NCBI GenBank assembly: GCA_014376935.1
Contig: JACMQO010000126.1
Location: 1-35,806, forward strand
Reading direction: 5' to 3'
DNA: 35,806 nt
Origin: Bdellovibrio sp.
Lineage (GTDB): Bacteria > Bdellovibrionota > Bdellovibrionia > Bdellovibrionales > Bdellovibrionaceae
In this document: positions 1 through 9,290 of the stretch, one piece after another
Position numbering within the stretch: position 1 is the stretch's first letter
Layout of the letters: each line of letters opens with the position of its first letter
Program-made: the position numbers and the translations under genes
Notes under the pieces: generated by a model
The model's input: the letters and a program-made list of their open reading frames with translations, nothing else
Database searches by the model: none
Told to the model about the DNA's origin: nothing

Positions 1-1093
1 CAATATCACCCGCTTTAACTGATGACGTCGGAGTGACCGTGACGTTATCAAAGCAAGTAAATCCTGATTTTGCCGCATCGATAAATTTCGAAGAAGTTTG
101 TCGAATGAAGATCGGTTTATTATCAACAGCTGGCTTGTAACGAAGTCCACCGACGGCAATGGCCGAAGAAACGTAGGCCGAGCAATCAACACCTAAAGCG
201 TTGGTTCCAGATCCCGCGTTTTTTTGAAAGTTAATTGTCGTTCCCGATACGGATGGAGATCCACCGTAATCGTAAATTAAGGGATTATTACGAACTGAAA
301 AACACTGAGACTCGGTCGCAATCCCGTTAATATAATAATGCGTCTTCTGAACCGAAGACAGATCAGTCACCTCACGCTTTCCGCCAATGCCATCTTCGTG
401 CGTACCGACGCGCGTGATACCCACAACGCTAGCTGTCGATCTTTCAACCGGCGGTAAATCTAAAACACGACAGCTTTGGTACGCCGTTGCGAAAACCATA
501 TTAATACCGCTTGTCATCTTACCGGTCGGAAGTGACGCTTGAGTTAAATTTGAGTTTGCGGTATCGGCACTTGTCGAAGGTGCGCAGGCCATATCTAAAT
601 TTTGGCTTAGCGTTTTAACTTTATCGGCGGTATTTGCAATTTTTTGCGTGGCTTTAATTGTGGCCGCATCAGATTGATCACCCATTTCGTATTCGATTAA
701 TTTTTGAATTTGTTCTTTTGCCGTTAATTGCGAGTTTTCGCTGGCCTCACTCAACATAACTTGAACCAGTTTATGCAACTCGGTCTTTAAGGCCGCTATG
801 TTTTCAACTTGATCAGATGTTAAGTTTTTATGCGAAACGATTTCATCCAATTTTGCATCTAAGCTTGCATTTAAAGTTTCTGCACTTGGTATATATTGCT
901 CTTGATCGATCAATGCATAAAAAGAGTCGAACACTTTGCTTTGCACATTGGTACAACCTAAATTACTGGTGATATCGGCCGCGGCTTTCACGACAGATTC
1001 GCTATGGCTTGGTGCACAGCTATAAAAGAGAAGACTTGATAGAGACAGCAGAATAGATTTTTTTGCTTTCGAGATTGATTTTGTATATATCAT
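1..1093 (-). CDS. Putative lipoprotein with NlpC/P60-like cysteine peptidase motif, truncated at left window edge
   Basis: Open minus-strand frame from ATG at 1093 to the window edge (MIYTKSISKAKKSILLSLSSLLFYSCAPSHSE...). It contains GVDCSAYVSSAIAVGGLRYKP and a downstream SSVKAGDI, resembling the NlpC/P60 DCSxxV...pGDxv pattern. Absent from the ORF track because it has no stop inside the window. Confidence 0.6.
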   Translation of the reverse strand, partial: MIYTKSISKAKKSILLSLSSLLFYSCAPSHSESVVKAAADITSNLGCTNVQSKVFDSFYALIDQEQYIPSAETLNASLDAKLDEIVSHKNLTSDQVENIAALKTELHKLVQVMLSEASENSQLTAKEQIQKLIEYEMGDQSDAATIKATQKIANTADKVKTLSQNLDMACAPSTSADTANSNLTQASLPTGKMTSGINMVFATAYQSCRVLDLPPVERSTASVVGITRVGTHEDGIGGKREVTDLSSVQKTHYYINGIATESQCFSVRNNPLIYDYGGSPSVSGTTINFQKNAGSGTNALGVDCSAYVSSAIAVGGLRYKPAVDNKPIFIRQTSSKFIDAAKSGFTCFDNVTVTPTSSVKAGDI

Positions 1094-1248
1094 CTCCCTT
1101 CATCGGTGCGGGGTATGTATAAGTTTAATATGTCATTTAACGAAAAATATTTTTACGTTTCATTGTCAATTTCAAATGCAATTTAAATGGCTTTCAGAGC
1201 CGCTCTGGTCAATGATTCCACGCGTTTACGTACAGACTAAAATACAGA

Positions 1249-1569
1249 TTATTCAGACTTTTTCGGAGTCACATCTTTTATATGCGTGTACTCATTTGAA
1301 AACTCAGGTTCGGCTTGACGATAGTCTTGAAAACTGCCGGAGTTTGATTGATTGAAGCGAAAAGTTTTAAATTGAAATGGACTTGGGCCCTGCTTTCTAG
1401 GAAAAACGGCCAACCTTATGATTGAAAATAAAGTGAAAATTCCAACGATGTGCCAGAATGGAACGTCTTTGTATTCAGGAAGAAGATGCTCTAAATAAAT
1501 TGGAGCTAACGAGTTCCAAATAAAATAGAACGGTATCGCTAAAAAAATATTATTGATGATAGTACCCAT
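1249..1569 (-). CDS. Small membrane protein of unknown function
   Basis: 106-aa ORF with two hydrophobic segments at the N-terminus and a polar tail. Confidence 0.55.
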   Translation of the reverse strand: MGTIINNIFLAIPFYFIWNSLAPIYLEHLLPEYKDVPFWHIVGIFTLFSIIRLAVFPRKQGPSPFQFKTFRFNQSNSGSFQDYRQAEPEFSNEYTHIKDVTPKKSE

Positions 1570-1644
1570 TTGCCAAATACAATCTTACAAAATAACCCTG
1601 ACAGCAACCCATGATGCGACAATCCGGAATACAAAAATCATTTA

Positions 1645-2583
1645 TTATGTCTTCTTTAACCCTAAAAATTGAGAATCGTCCTCTAAATTTTGCACCGCTT
1701 TAATAAATTCTTCTAAAATCGGATCTAATGTTTCTTGCCGCCGGGCAATCACATACAATTTGTGGTTCCAATAACTGGCTTGTGCTCCTAATGGCTTCAT
1801 CAACTTCAGTTTAAGTTCTTCGGCGACGTAAGGGTACGGTAAAAAACCAAGGCCGACTCCGTCGACGATGGCGCGCGCGACGACGGATAAAACGTCCGTT
1901 TCTAAAAGGACTTCCGTTTTCAAAGCAAACTTTTGTAAGTAAATATCGGTTTCGTGACGAAGACGTTGTTGAATTGAAGGTAGGATCAATCCCGCTTTCG
2001 ATTCGTTCATCCAAGTTTTCAAATTAGCCGTTTTCGGAATCGTTTTAGAAATCTGATCGTAGCGTTGTGTTGAAATAAACAGACCTACGGGCATATCGAC
2101 ATCGGCTCGCAATTGAAAATCAGAACTATAAATCGGAGTGTTAGTTAACACCAAATCGATCTGCCTTGAGCGCAATTGTTCTAATAAATCGTTCTGTTGG
2201 GCCGATGCTAAATACAATGTCGAGCGAAATTTTTGGTTTTTATTATACACTCGTGAAAAAAGATCAGCGACAAATGGACTTTCAATTTGCACGCTCATGC
2301 CAATTTTTAATTTCGAAACCGCCGTGCTAGTTCCTTTTAAATGAACTTCAAAATCATTCACCGCTTCAAATATCTTTTGGCAGTAACGATAAGCCCTTTC
2401 GCCATCAAGTGTTAATTGAACGGTGCGTCCAACTTTTTGAAAAAGTTTTTTGCCAATTTGATTTTCGAAATTCTTAATCTGGACACTGAGCGAGGGCTGA
2501 CTAATACGTAAGGCCTTAGAGGCTTTACTGACCCCGCCTAGACGTGCGGCGGTGTAGAAATAGTAAAGATGATTGTAATTCAT
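1645..2583 (-). CDS. LysR-family transcriptional regulator, NhaR-like
   Basis: MNYNHLYYFYTAARLGGVSKASKALRISQPSLSVQIKNFENQIGKKLFQKVGR is a typical LysR/NhaR-type HTH, followed by a substrate-binding domain. Confidence 0.88.
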   Translation of the reverse strand: MNYNHLYYFYTAARLGGVSKASKALRISQPSLSVQIKNFENQIGKKLFQKVGRTVQLTLDGERAYRYCQKIFEAVNDFEVHLKGTSTAVSKLKIGMSVQIESPFVADLFSRVYNKNQKFRSTLYLASAQQNDLLEQLRSRQIDLVLTNTPIYSSDFQLRADVDMPVGLFISTQRYDQISKTIPKTANLKTWMNESKAGLILPSIQQRLRHETDIYLQKFALKTEVLLETDVLSVVARAIVDGVGLGFLPYPYVAEELKLKLMKPLGAQASYWNHKLYVIARRQETLDPILEEFIKAVQNLEDDSQFLGLKKT

Positions 2584-2698
2584 AATACATACCTTTTTCT
2601 TATACGTTCGATAATTATTATATATTTAACAAATGCATTTGCAAGCTTGATAATAAGGTTAGTCGCAATCACGCGATAGAAAGACAGCCGGAGGATAA

Positions 2699-3082
2699 AT
2701 GAAAACTCAATTGATCATCAGAGATTTTAAACGAACAGAAGGCCTAGAAAATTTCTTAAAAAGCAGAATCGAAGAGTGCGTATCGCAATTTTTCACGCGC
2801 ACCGAAAATGCTCAACTTTCTGTTAAAGCTCAAGAAGAGCGTCATCGCACCGAAACTCGCAAACCAAGTTTTTTACTTGAAGTTCGATTAAAACTCCCGG
2901 GATCGAAATTGATGTATCACGTTAAACGCACAGGAGACAATTTTAACGACTGCGTGGAGAAGGTTTCGAATGCACTTCGTGAAGTGATGAGAAAAAAACA
3001 TCGTCAAACAGTCGCGATAAACTCTCGACGTAAACAGTTATGGGCTAATCAAAACTACGACTATGATGGATCGGTGGCGTAA
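2699..3082 (+). CDS. Ribosome hibernation promoting factor / RaiA-like (sigma-54 modulation family)
   Basis: 127 aa; pattern MKTQLIIRDFKRTEGLENFLKSRIEECVSQF...RKPSFLLEVRLKLPG...DNFNDCVEKVSNALREVMRK matches the HPF/YfiA fold layout. Confidence 0.75.
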   Translation: MKTQLIIRDFKRTEGLENFLKSRIEECVSQFFTRTENAQLSVKAQEERHRTETRKPSFLLEVRLKLPGSKLMYHVKRTGDNFNDCVEKVSNALREVMRKKHRQTVAINSRRKQLWANQNYDYDGSVA

Positions 3083-3118
3083 TTAAGTTAATCCGTTCAG
3101 TCTAAAAATAACCCGATC

Positions 3119-3153
3119 AAAAGAAAGCCTAACGTATTATTAAGCTTTCTTTT
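3119..3153. terminator. Bidirectional hairpin terminator between convergent genes
   Basis: Perfect 10-bp stem AAAAGAAAGC ... GCTTTCTTTT with flanking A and T tracts, between the HPF-like gene (+) and the M1-like peptidase (-). Confidence 0.6.
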
Positions 3154-5036
3154 TGAATTTCAAAATCTTGAATGTACGGATTATCCCATACTCCCTGCTT
3201 AACTGCTGCTTTCGGAGTTAAAACCACAAAGCCTTGCGCCCCGTAATGTGACCAACGTTCAAACCAACGATTCATCGAAAGACTTATATTCGTTTGAAAA
3301 AGAATAACCATTTGAGACTTCACTTTAAGAAAAATAAAGTAACCATTTTCAGCTAAACTGATTTTCTGATTATCGATAAGCAAAAAATCAGGATGAAGTT
3401 CGACTGATCTTTTAGCTAAAGACTCATCGATCTCTGGGATTCCTCCGGGATAATTTTCGATCATCAGGATTTCGCTTGAATTTAAATTCTGCGAACAGGC
3501 TAGAACGGACTCGAAACCCACAGACGGAAATACCGCCGCTAACGTTTCTAAAGTTTTACCTGAAGCTTGAATTTGAACTTGAGTCGCGGCAAAAAACTTG
3601 GAAAAGGTCAATGGCCGCTCATCATCTGATAACTTTCTAAAAAGTTTGTGCTGAGGATCGATCGTAAATTGTTGCGGTTTTTTATCGACCCGCATTTTCA
3701 GTGGAAGCCCTGCTGATAAGGTAGCTAGTTGCCGCATGCCATCCGTAAAGTAAATAGAAAAATCGACTGGAAGTTCACCCAGCTTTTTTAATTCGTCGTT
3801 ATTTAATGAAAAAACAATTTCGAAACCTTGGCTTACTTCGGTCGCTTCGGCTTTAAGGGAATCGAAAGTGATTGCACCTTTTTCTAAAATCCATGTCGTA
3901 AAAAAGTTATGTAACGCACTTTCTTTTTCAGGCTTAAGGCTTGATAAAATTTCAAATATATTTGCGTATGAGGCTTCCACGAATTTGTACTTTTGACTGA
4001 AAATCGCCAAAGCCTTATTTAGAGTGTCTGCGCCGACAAGCTGCTCAAGCATGACAAACATCATAAGGCTTTTATTATAGCCAATGGCCTGAAGTGATTT
4101 ATCTTCACCACGCGAAACAAACTCAGACAAGCTGATTTCAGTCGCCGTCTTAACGTAGTCAACGTATTCCAGTAACGCCTTTTGACGGTAAGTCGCTTTT
4201 TCAGAATCATTTAATAAAGCATAATCAGCACCGAATACGGTTAAGCCTTCACACCAGTTTCCAGTCTTGTAATCAACGAATACAGAGTTTCCCCACCATG
4301 AATGAAGAAGTTCGTGAGGCAGAGACGTTCTTAATATAAATGGAAAACGTAAAAGTTGCGATCCGATCCAAGTCATACGAGGAAACGCGTAACCAATTTC
4401 ATCCGATGATTCGACGACCGAAAACTGATCGTAAGGATAAGGTCCAAACTTTTGTTCATCGTTTGATAAATACAAATCTAAGTTTTGAATCAGGGTGTTT
4501 GCCAAAGCTAAATCTTCATTTTGCAAATAGATCGCTATTTTTTTTGATGGGCTTACATACTTAATAAATTTTCCGATAACGATCGAAATGCCCGATTCAT
4601 TTTGACCGGTGGCTGAATGGATAGCTTCGGTCCCCTTTTCTGTTTTTACATCGATCGAAAAAGTTTGGATGATGTCCGCATGACTTCGTGGGTACCAATT
4701 TTGATCTTCGGTTAGATATTGTATCTGTGATTGATCTATTTTTAGGGCATATTTAATTTGCGCGGTGTTTCCACCCGTCGACTTTAAAAGAAAACCCGCA
4801 TCACCATTCGGCATGACCTGAAGGCCCGAGAAGTCGATGATTTCGGCTTGTTTAAAAAGATTTAAACTGACCTGATCTTTCGATAAACCCGTAATCTGAG
4901 CCTGTATTAGGATTGTGTCAGTGTTTTGATTTACACTAATCTTTGTCGCTAATTGAGCGTTAGAAATAGCTGGTAAACAAAAACAAAATAACCCAATGAG
5001 CGCAGAAACGACTAGAGCTTTTGAAATCAATTTCAC
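3129..5036 (-). CDS. Secreted M1-like (gluzincin) metallopeptidase
   Basis: Signal-like N-terminus; LPHELLHSWWGN...NWCEGLTVFGADY gives HEXXH plus a downstream Glu. Confidence 0.75.
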   Translation of the reverse strand: MKLISKALVVSALIGLFCFCLPAISNAQLATKISVNQNTDTILIQAQITGLSKDQVSLNLFKQAEIIDFSGLQVMPNGDAGFLLKSTGGNTAQIKYALKIDQSQIQYLTEDQNWYPRSHADIIQTFSIDVKTEKGTEAIHSATGQNESGISIVIGKFIKYVSPSKKIAIYLQNEDLALANTLIQNLDLYLSNDEQKFGPYPYDQFSVVESSDEIGYAFPRMTWIGSQLLRFPFILRTSLPHELLHSWWGNSVFVDYKTGNWCEGLTVFGADYALLNDSEKATYRQKALLEYVDYVKTATEISLSEFVSRGEDKSLQAIGYNKSLMMFVMLEQLVGADTLNKALAIFSQKYKFVEASYANIFEILSSLKPEKESALHNFFTTWILEKGAITFDSLKAEATEVSQGFEIVFSLNNDELKKLGELPVDFSIYFTDGMRQLATLSAGLPLKMRVDKKPQQFTIDPQHKLFRKLSDDERPLTFSKFFAATQVQIQASGKTLETLAAVFPSVGFESVLACSQNLNSSEILMIENYPGGIPEIDESLAKRSVELHPDFLLIDNQKISLAENGYFIFLKVKSQMVILFQTNISLSMNRWFERWSHYGAQGFVVLTPKAAVKQGVWDNPYIQDFEIQKESLIIR

Positions 5037-5199
5037 GAGGACCTTCTTTGAAAAAAATCACCGTACTTAATAAATTACGCACAGGTCAACTTGTTAGCAA
5101 TTTTGAAATATCTTCAAGCCAAGGTACTTTTTTTTGGCTATTTCTTCGCATAGACGTTACACCTAAGTTCGACTTTTTAACCCTTAAGGAGCCGCCCCC

Positions 5200-6141
5200 A
5201 TGAAACGACTAATTAGCCTTTTCTTTGCCACCTCTGCACTTTCTGTTGCCGTATTGGCCCAATCCTCTTCGGCCTCTTTAGGCACAGCAACATCGACAAG
5301 TTCTGGCGAAAATAAAGCGTCATTATCTGATATGGTTGGAAATAAAAAATTCGAAGAAAACAACGAGATTACAGATGCAAAACTGAAAGCAGATGCGGGC
5401 TCTTTATCAAAATACAGTTTAAAATTTAATTTATCTTATTACGGACCAACTGCGGGCGACCTAGCCGCAAAAGATCAACCGAATCCAGATGGATCTGTTG
5501 GATCTTACGAAACGGCCATCAGCGGTTCTTTAGGTGGCCGCTACCGTATCGATCCAAAAACGACGATCAGCATGGGCAGCGGTTTAAAGTTAATTCATCC
5601 GTTTCACGGAGCCGAACGTATGGATCTAAACAATCCGTACTTATCTTATGATATGACGAACAAAATGAGCGGCGTGCAGATGAGAAATTCGTTTGGTGTT
5701 TCGTACATCACGGTTCCGAACTACACGAAAGTTGGCGAATTTGCGGGTCTTAGTTATGATCTTTCATTTAACTACGATTTAGGGATGAGTGGCTTTGCGG
5801 TCGGTCTTGATGGTTCTTTAGGGTATTACCTTTACAAGCGTGATTACGTTTACAGTTCAGATAGATTTGCCAATCGTTCAAGTATTTCTTTATACCCAAC
5901 TTTGAAATATAATATCTCAGACAAATTAAATATCAATACATCGCCAAGTTTAAGTTATGTGAATTACCGTATGAACTCTGACGAGCTGACATTCGTTCAA
6001 AAGACCGTCAGCCAGCGCGTAGGCGTAGGTTATGCGTTTTCTCGTGATATTTATATTGCACCTTACATCAACTTCTATCCAGATCGTTGGACTCCGGACG
6101 CAACAACTCTTAATATCTCTTCAAGCTTTTCATTGCTTTAA
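5200..6141 (+). CDS. Putative outer-membrane beta-barrel protein
   Basis: Signal peptide MKRLISLFFATSALSVAVLAQ; alternating aromatic/polar strands across the length; RBS AAGGAG upstream. Confidence 0.6.
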   Translation: MKRLISLFFATSALSVAVLAQSSSASLGTATSTSSGENKASLSDMVGNKKFEENNEITDAKLKADAGSLSKYSLKFNLSYYGPTAGDLAAKDQPNPDGSVGSYETAISGSLGGRYRIDPKTTISMGSGLKLIHPFHGAERMDLNNPYLSYDMTNKMSGVQMRNSFGVSYITVPNYTKVGEFAGLSYDLSFNYDLGMSGFAVGLDGSLGYYLYKRDYVYSSDRFANRSSISLYPTLKYNISDKLNINTSPSLSYVNYRMNSDELTFVQKTVSQRVGVGYAFSRDIYIAPYINFYPDRWTPDATTLNISSSFSLL

Positions 6142-6525
6142 TGACCAAAGAGCGTCTGCAAGCATTTAGTGGCGGTGTCATCGCCATAATCATCACGATT
6201 ATGGTGCTTGAATTTAAAGTTCCGCACGAACTCACTTTAGAAGCTCTATTAGCTCTTTATCCGAAATTCATCAGCTACATTCTTAGTTTTATTTATGTCG
6301 GTATTTACTGGAACAACTATTGTTCAAGTATTACTAAGGCTTCACGTGAAAGAAACGCTTTTAGCAAGGGCCATTGGTAAGGACTTTAAGGGAATTTTCT
6401 CGGTCATTATTTATCTTATTGCGATTCCATTTTCGTTTATCAATTCATGGATTTCTTCAGCGGTGTACGTGCTTGTTGCCTTGATGTGGCTTGTGCCCGA
6501 TCGTCGTATCGAAGGCCAGTTTTAA
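6141..6525 (+). pseudogene. TMEM175-family (DUF1211) potassium channel remnant, internal deletion plus frameshift
   Basis: First frame: MTKERLQAFSGGVIAIIITIMVLEFKVP...SYILSFIYVGIYWNNY. It continues in another frame as VQVLLRLHVKETLLARAIGKDFKGIFSVIIYLIAIPFSFI...YVLVALMWLVPDRRIE. These are the start and end of a TMEM175-type protein without its middle. Confidence 0.8.
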
Positions 6526-7274
6526 TTAAACTCAAACTCGGCCACGGTTGGTAAGTGATCTGAAAGTTGATTCCAGATTCCTTTTTCTAAAACGTCTACC
6601 TTGGTGCATTTCAAATGACGATAATAAATTCGGTCTAATGCAAAAAACGGTAATCTTGACGGAAACGTGACCGCGTGACGACCTTTTAAATCTAAAGAAG
6701 CTTCTTTCATTCCTAGCGACTTAAATAAAATTTGGCTGGCATTCTGGCGCCAATCATTAAAGTCTCCGGCCACGATCACGGGTTCGTCGTCTGGAACTTC
6801 TTTTGAAATTTTATCACTTAATATTTTTAACTGCCGTTGACGATCATTTTCTAAAAGACTTAAGTGCACGCAAAAAATATGGATGGGTTGAGCATGCTCG
6901 GGGCTTTGAAGCACCGTATGTAACAGACCGCGATTTTCAAACGGCGTCAAAGAAATGTCTTCGTTATGCCAAGCGGTGATTGGAAATTTACTAAGAACCG
7001 CGTTTCCGTGGTGACCTTCGGTATAAACTGCATTTTTTCCGTACGCGTAATGCGACCAAACTTGGTCGGCTAAGAATTCAAACTGCGAAGTCACAGGCCA
7101 ATTTTTTATACGCGATGAATTTCTTGAATGATCGCCGACGACTTCCTGTAGGCACACAACATCCGCATGAACGATTTGGATCGATTGCTTTATTTTTTCT
7201 AAAATAAATTTTAAATTGCCAACGGTAAATCCTTTATGAATATTGTAGCTTAAAATACGAAATCGTCCGCTCAA
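6522..7274 (-). CDS. Endonuclease/exonuclease/phosphatase family protein, YbhP-like
   Basis: RILSYNIHKG...DVVCLQEV...VIVAGDFNDW...LDRIYYR...LSDHLPTVAEFEF are EEP superfamily motifs. Overlaps the PLD gene by 4 nt, as in the E. coli ybhP-clsB pairing. Confidence 0.88.
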   Translation of the reverse strand: MSGRFRILSYNIHKGFTVGNLKFILEKIKQSIQIVHADVVCLQEVVGDHSRNSSRIKNWPVTSQFEFLADQVWSHYAYGKNAVYTEGHHGNAVLSKFPITAWHNEDISLTPFENRGLLHTVLQSPEHAQPIHIFCVHLSLLENDRQRQLKILSDKISKEVPDDEPVIVAGDFNDWRQNASQILFKSLGMKEASLDLKGRHAVTFPSRLPFFALDRIYYRHLKCTKVDVLEKGIWNQLSDHLPTVAEFEFN

Positions 7275-8353
7275 AATACACCCCTAAAAAAAAGAAAAAA
7301 TCTTTGCAACAGCCTTCGATACCAAGGTCGTTGATTCCACTCTTGCAAAGTCACTTGCTTCGAATTTTTTAAATCGTCGATAAACTGCTGTTTTAATAAA
7401 TCGACATTTTCTATTTTTGCAATCGCGATATCAGCCTCTAGATTATAAAAAATGCTCCGGTAATCTAGATTTGTTGACCCAACGCTAGCCCAATTATCCA
7501 CGATCAAAATCTTGGCGTGAAGAATCGATGGCGTGTATTCAAATATCTGACAGCCCCGTTTCAGCAAAGCTCCGTAGAAACCTTGCATTGCAAATTTTAA
7601 ACCTAAAATATCACTGTGCATAGGGACCAAAATTTTAACTTCAATGCCTGCTCGCGCCGCTTTGAACAGAACCTTTAGTAATTTAAAGTCAGGCACGAAA
7701 TAAGGATTCGTAATCCAAATTTGTTTCGATGCAAAGTGCATCAAGCGTAATATTTCTTGGTGCGATTTCTTTTTCTGCTGACGCACTTGAATCCACCGAA
7801 GACCAAAAAATTGGTGCGGATACTTCCAAGTTTCTAAGCAAGAAATTACATAAGTCTGAATGGATGACCCTTCTACGCGAACGCCCGTATCGCGCCAGGC
7901 TTTATCACCGTTCACTGACTTTAAATGGCGGTCACTGATATTCATACTGCATATAAATAGAATTTGGTCATCAATGATACAGATCTTTCGATGGTTACGG
8001 TGATTGGCTTTCGAAAATCCGGTTACAATTTTTTGTAGTGTCAGTGACTGTAAAATTTTTGAAGGATGCTTCTGCCACGCCAGCGGATGAAAAAACTGAA
8101 GGTCAATACCTTGTTTTCGGTAAACTTCAGCATGGCTATAAGTCCATTGCGCCGACCCTACACCGTCAATCAGCAATTGAACTTTTAATCCCCGTTGCGC
8201 GGCCGCAGCTAACACAGCTAGGGTTCTGTAGCCTAGCTGATCCTGCTCAAAGATATACGTTTCTAAATAAACCGTTTTTTTTGCGCCAGAGATGGCTTCA
8301 TGCATCTGATTGAAGAATTCGTCAGCGTTGATAAAAACTTTTTCGTTAGTCAC
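7271..8353 (-). CDS. Phospholipase D / cardiolipin synthase family protein, ClsB-like
   Basis: Two HKD motifs, NHRNHRKICIIDDQILFICSMNISDRH and LHAKILIVDNWASVGSTNLDYRS; GTG start. Confidence 0.88.
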   Translation of the reverse strand: MTNEKVFINADEFFNQMHEAISGAKKTVYLETYIFEQDQLGYRTLAVLAAAAQRGLKVQLLIDGVGSAQWTYSHAEVYRKQGIDLQFFHPLAWQKHPSKILQSLTLQKIVTGFSKANHRNHRKICIIDDQILFICSMNISDRHLKSVNGDKAWRDTGVRVEGSSIQTYVISCLETWKYPHQFFGLRWIQVRQQKKKSHQEILRLMHFASKQIWITNPYFVPDFKLLKVLFKAARAGIEVKILVPMHSDILGLKFAMQGFYGALLKRGCQIFEYTPSILHAKILIVDNWASVGSTNLDYRSIFYNLEADIAIAKIENVDLLKQQFIDDLKNSKQVTLQEWNQRPWYRRLLQRFFLFFRGVF

Positions 8354-8365
8354 CCCGTTAGGGTA

Positions 8366-9229
8366 CTAGGATTTAGTTGAATCGCCAGTCTTTTCTAATA
8401 AATAAATACCGTCATCGGCCACTTTTATTAAACGACTTTTGTACAACCCACCTAATGCAATTTTATATTTCTTTTTACTGACACCAAATAGATCATAAAT
8501 GGCTTCCGCCGAAGTTTTGTCATTGATTGGAGCAAATCCGCCTTTTTGTTTTAAAAAGGCTAATATTTGCGGGCCGATATCTTGCGCCCCTTTATGCCCC
8601 GACTTCATCAAACTTAAATCGATTTTTCCATCGTCACGCACATTTTTGATAAAACCAGAAATACGTTGTGCGTAGACCAAAGGTTTAAAAACATCATTGT
8701 GAAAAAGCATTCCTAAACTTTGTCCGTTAATGATCGCCTTGTATCCTAGATCTGTTTTTCCGAAAATTAATAATTCGACGCTTTGATCGGTTTCGTATTT
8801 CACGGGCACTTGATCCAAGTTTCTTTCAATACGCATCGAAGCTGAAATACGATTACTTTTATCTAAATAAATATATACGATGATATCAAGACCGACACGA
8901 ACGTCTCGGTTTTGTTCGGCAAATGGTAAAAATAAATCTTTCGTTAAGCCCCAATCTAAAAAAGCGCCGATCTGTTCAACCGCAACAACTTTCACGATTG
9001 CGAACTCGCCAACCGTTCCGGCCGGTTTTAACGTTGTGGCAATGGGTCGATCTTCAGAGTCGTAACAAACAAAAACATCGACCATATCGCCGACATTGAC
9101 GTTTTCAGGCAGCCGTTCAATTTCGCGTTTAGGTAATAGCAATTCATGACCATCACCCGCATCTAAATAAAGACCAAACTCGACGAACTTTAAAACTTTA
9201 AGCTGATTGTATTTTCCAATTTGTACCAT
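8366..9229 (-). CDS. S1-domain RNA-binding protein, CvfB family
   Basis: MVQIGKYNQLKVLKFVEFGLYLDAGDGHELLLPKREIE with tandem S1-like repeats and a C-terminal winged-helix-like region. The track ORF extends to 9271 from a TTG; the ATG at 9229 looks more likely. Confidence 0.82.
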   Translation of the reverse strand: MVQIGKYNQLKVLKFVEFGLYLDAGDGHELLLPKREIERLPENVNVGDMVDVFVCYDSEDRPIATTLKPAGTVGEFAIVKVVAVEQIGAFLDWGLTKDLFLPFAEQNRDVRVGLDIIVYIYLDKSNRISASMRIERNLDQVPVKYETDQSVELLIFGKTDLGYKAIINGQSLGMLFHNDVFKPLVYAQRISGFIKNVRDDGKIDLSLMKSGHKGAQDIGPQILAFLKQKGGFAPINDKTSAEAIYDLFGVSKKKYKIALGGLYKSRLIKVADDGIYLLEKTGDSTKS

Positions 9230-9290
9230 AAGCAGGTCACAATCTAATAATTCACCGCACTTAGCAAGCAATACGCGCGTTTAGCGCCAC

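Noticed and set aside
7729-8313. Plus-strand ORFs of 69 and 91 aa
   Set aside because: Antisense to the ClsB-like gene with conserved HKD motifs.
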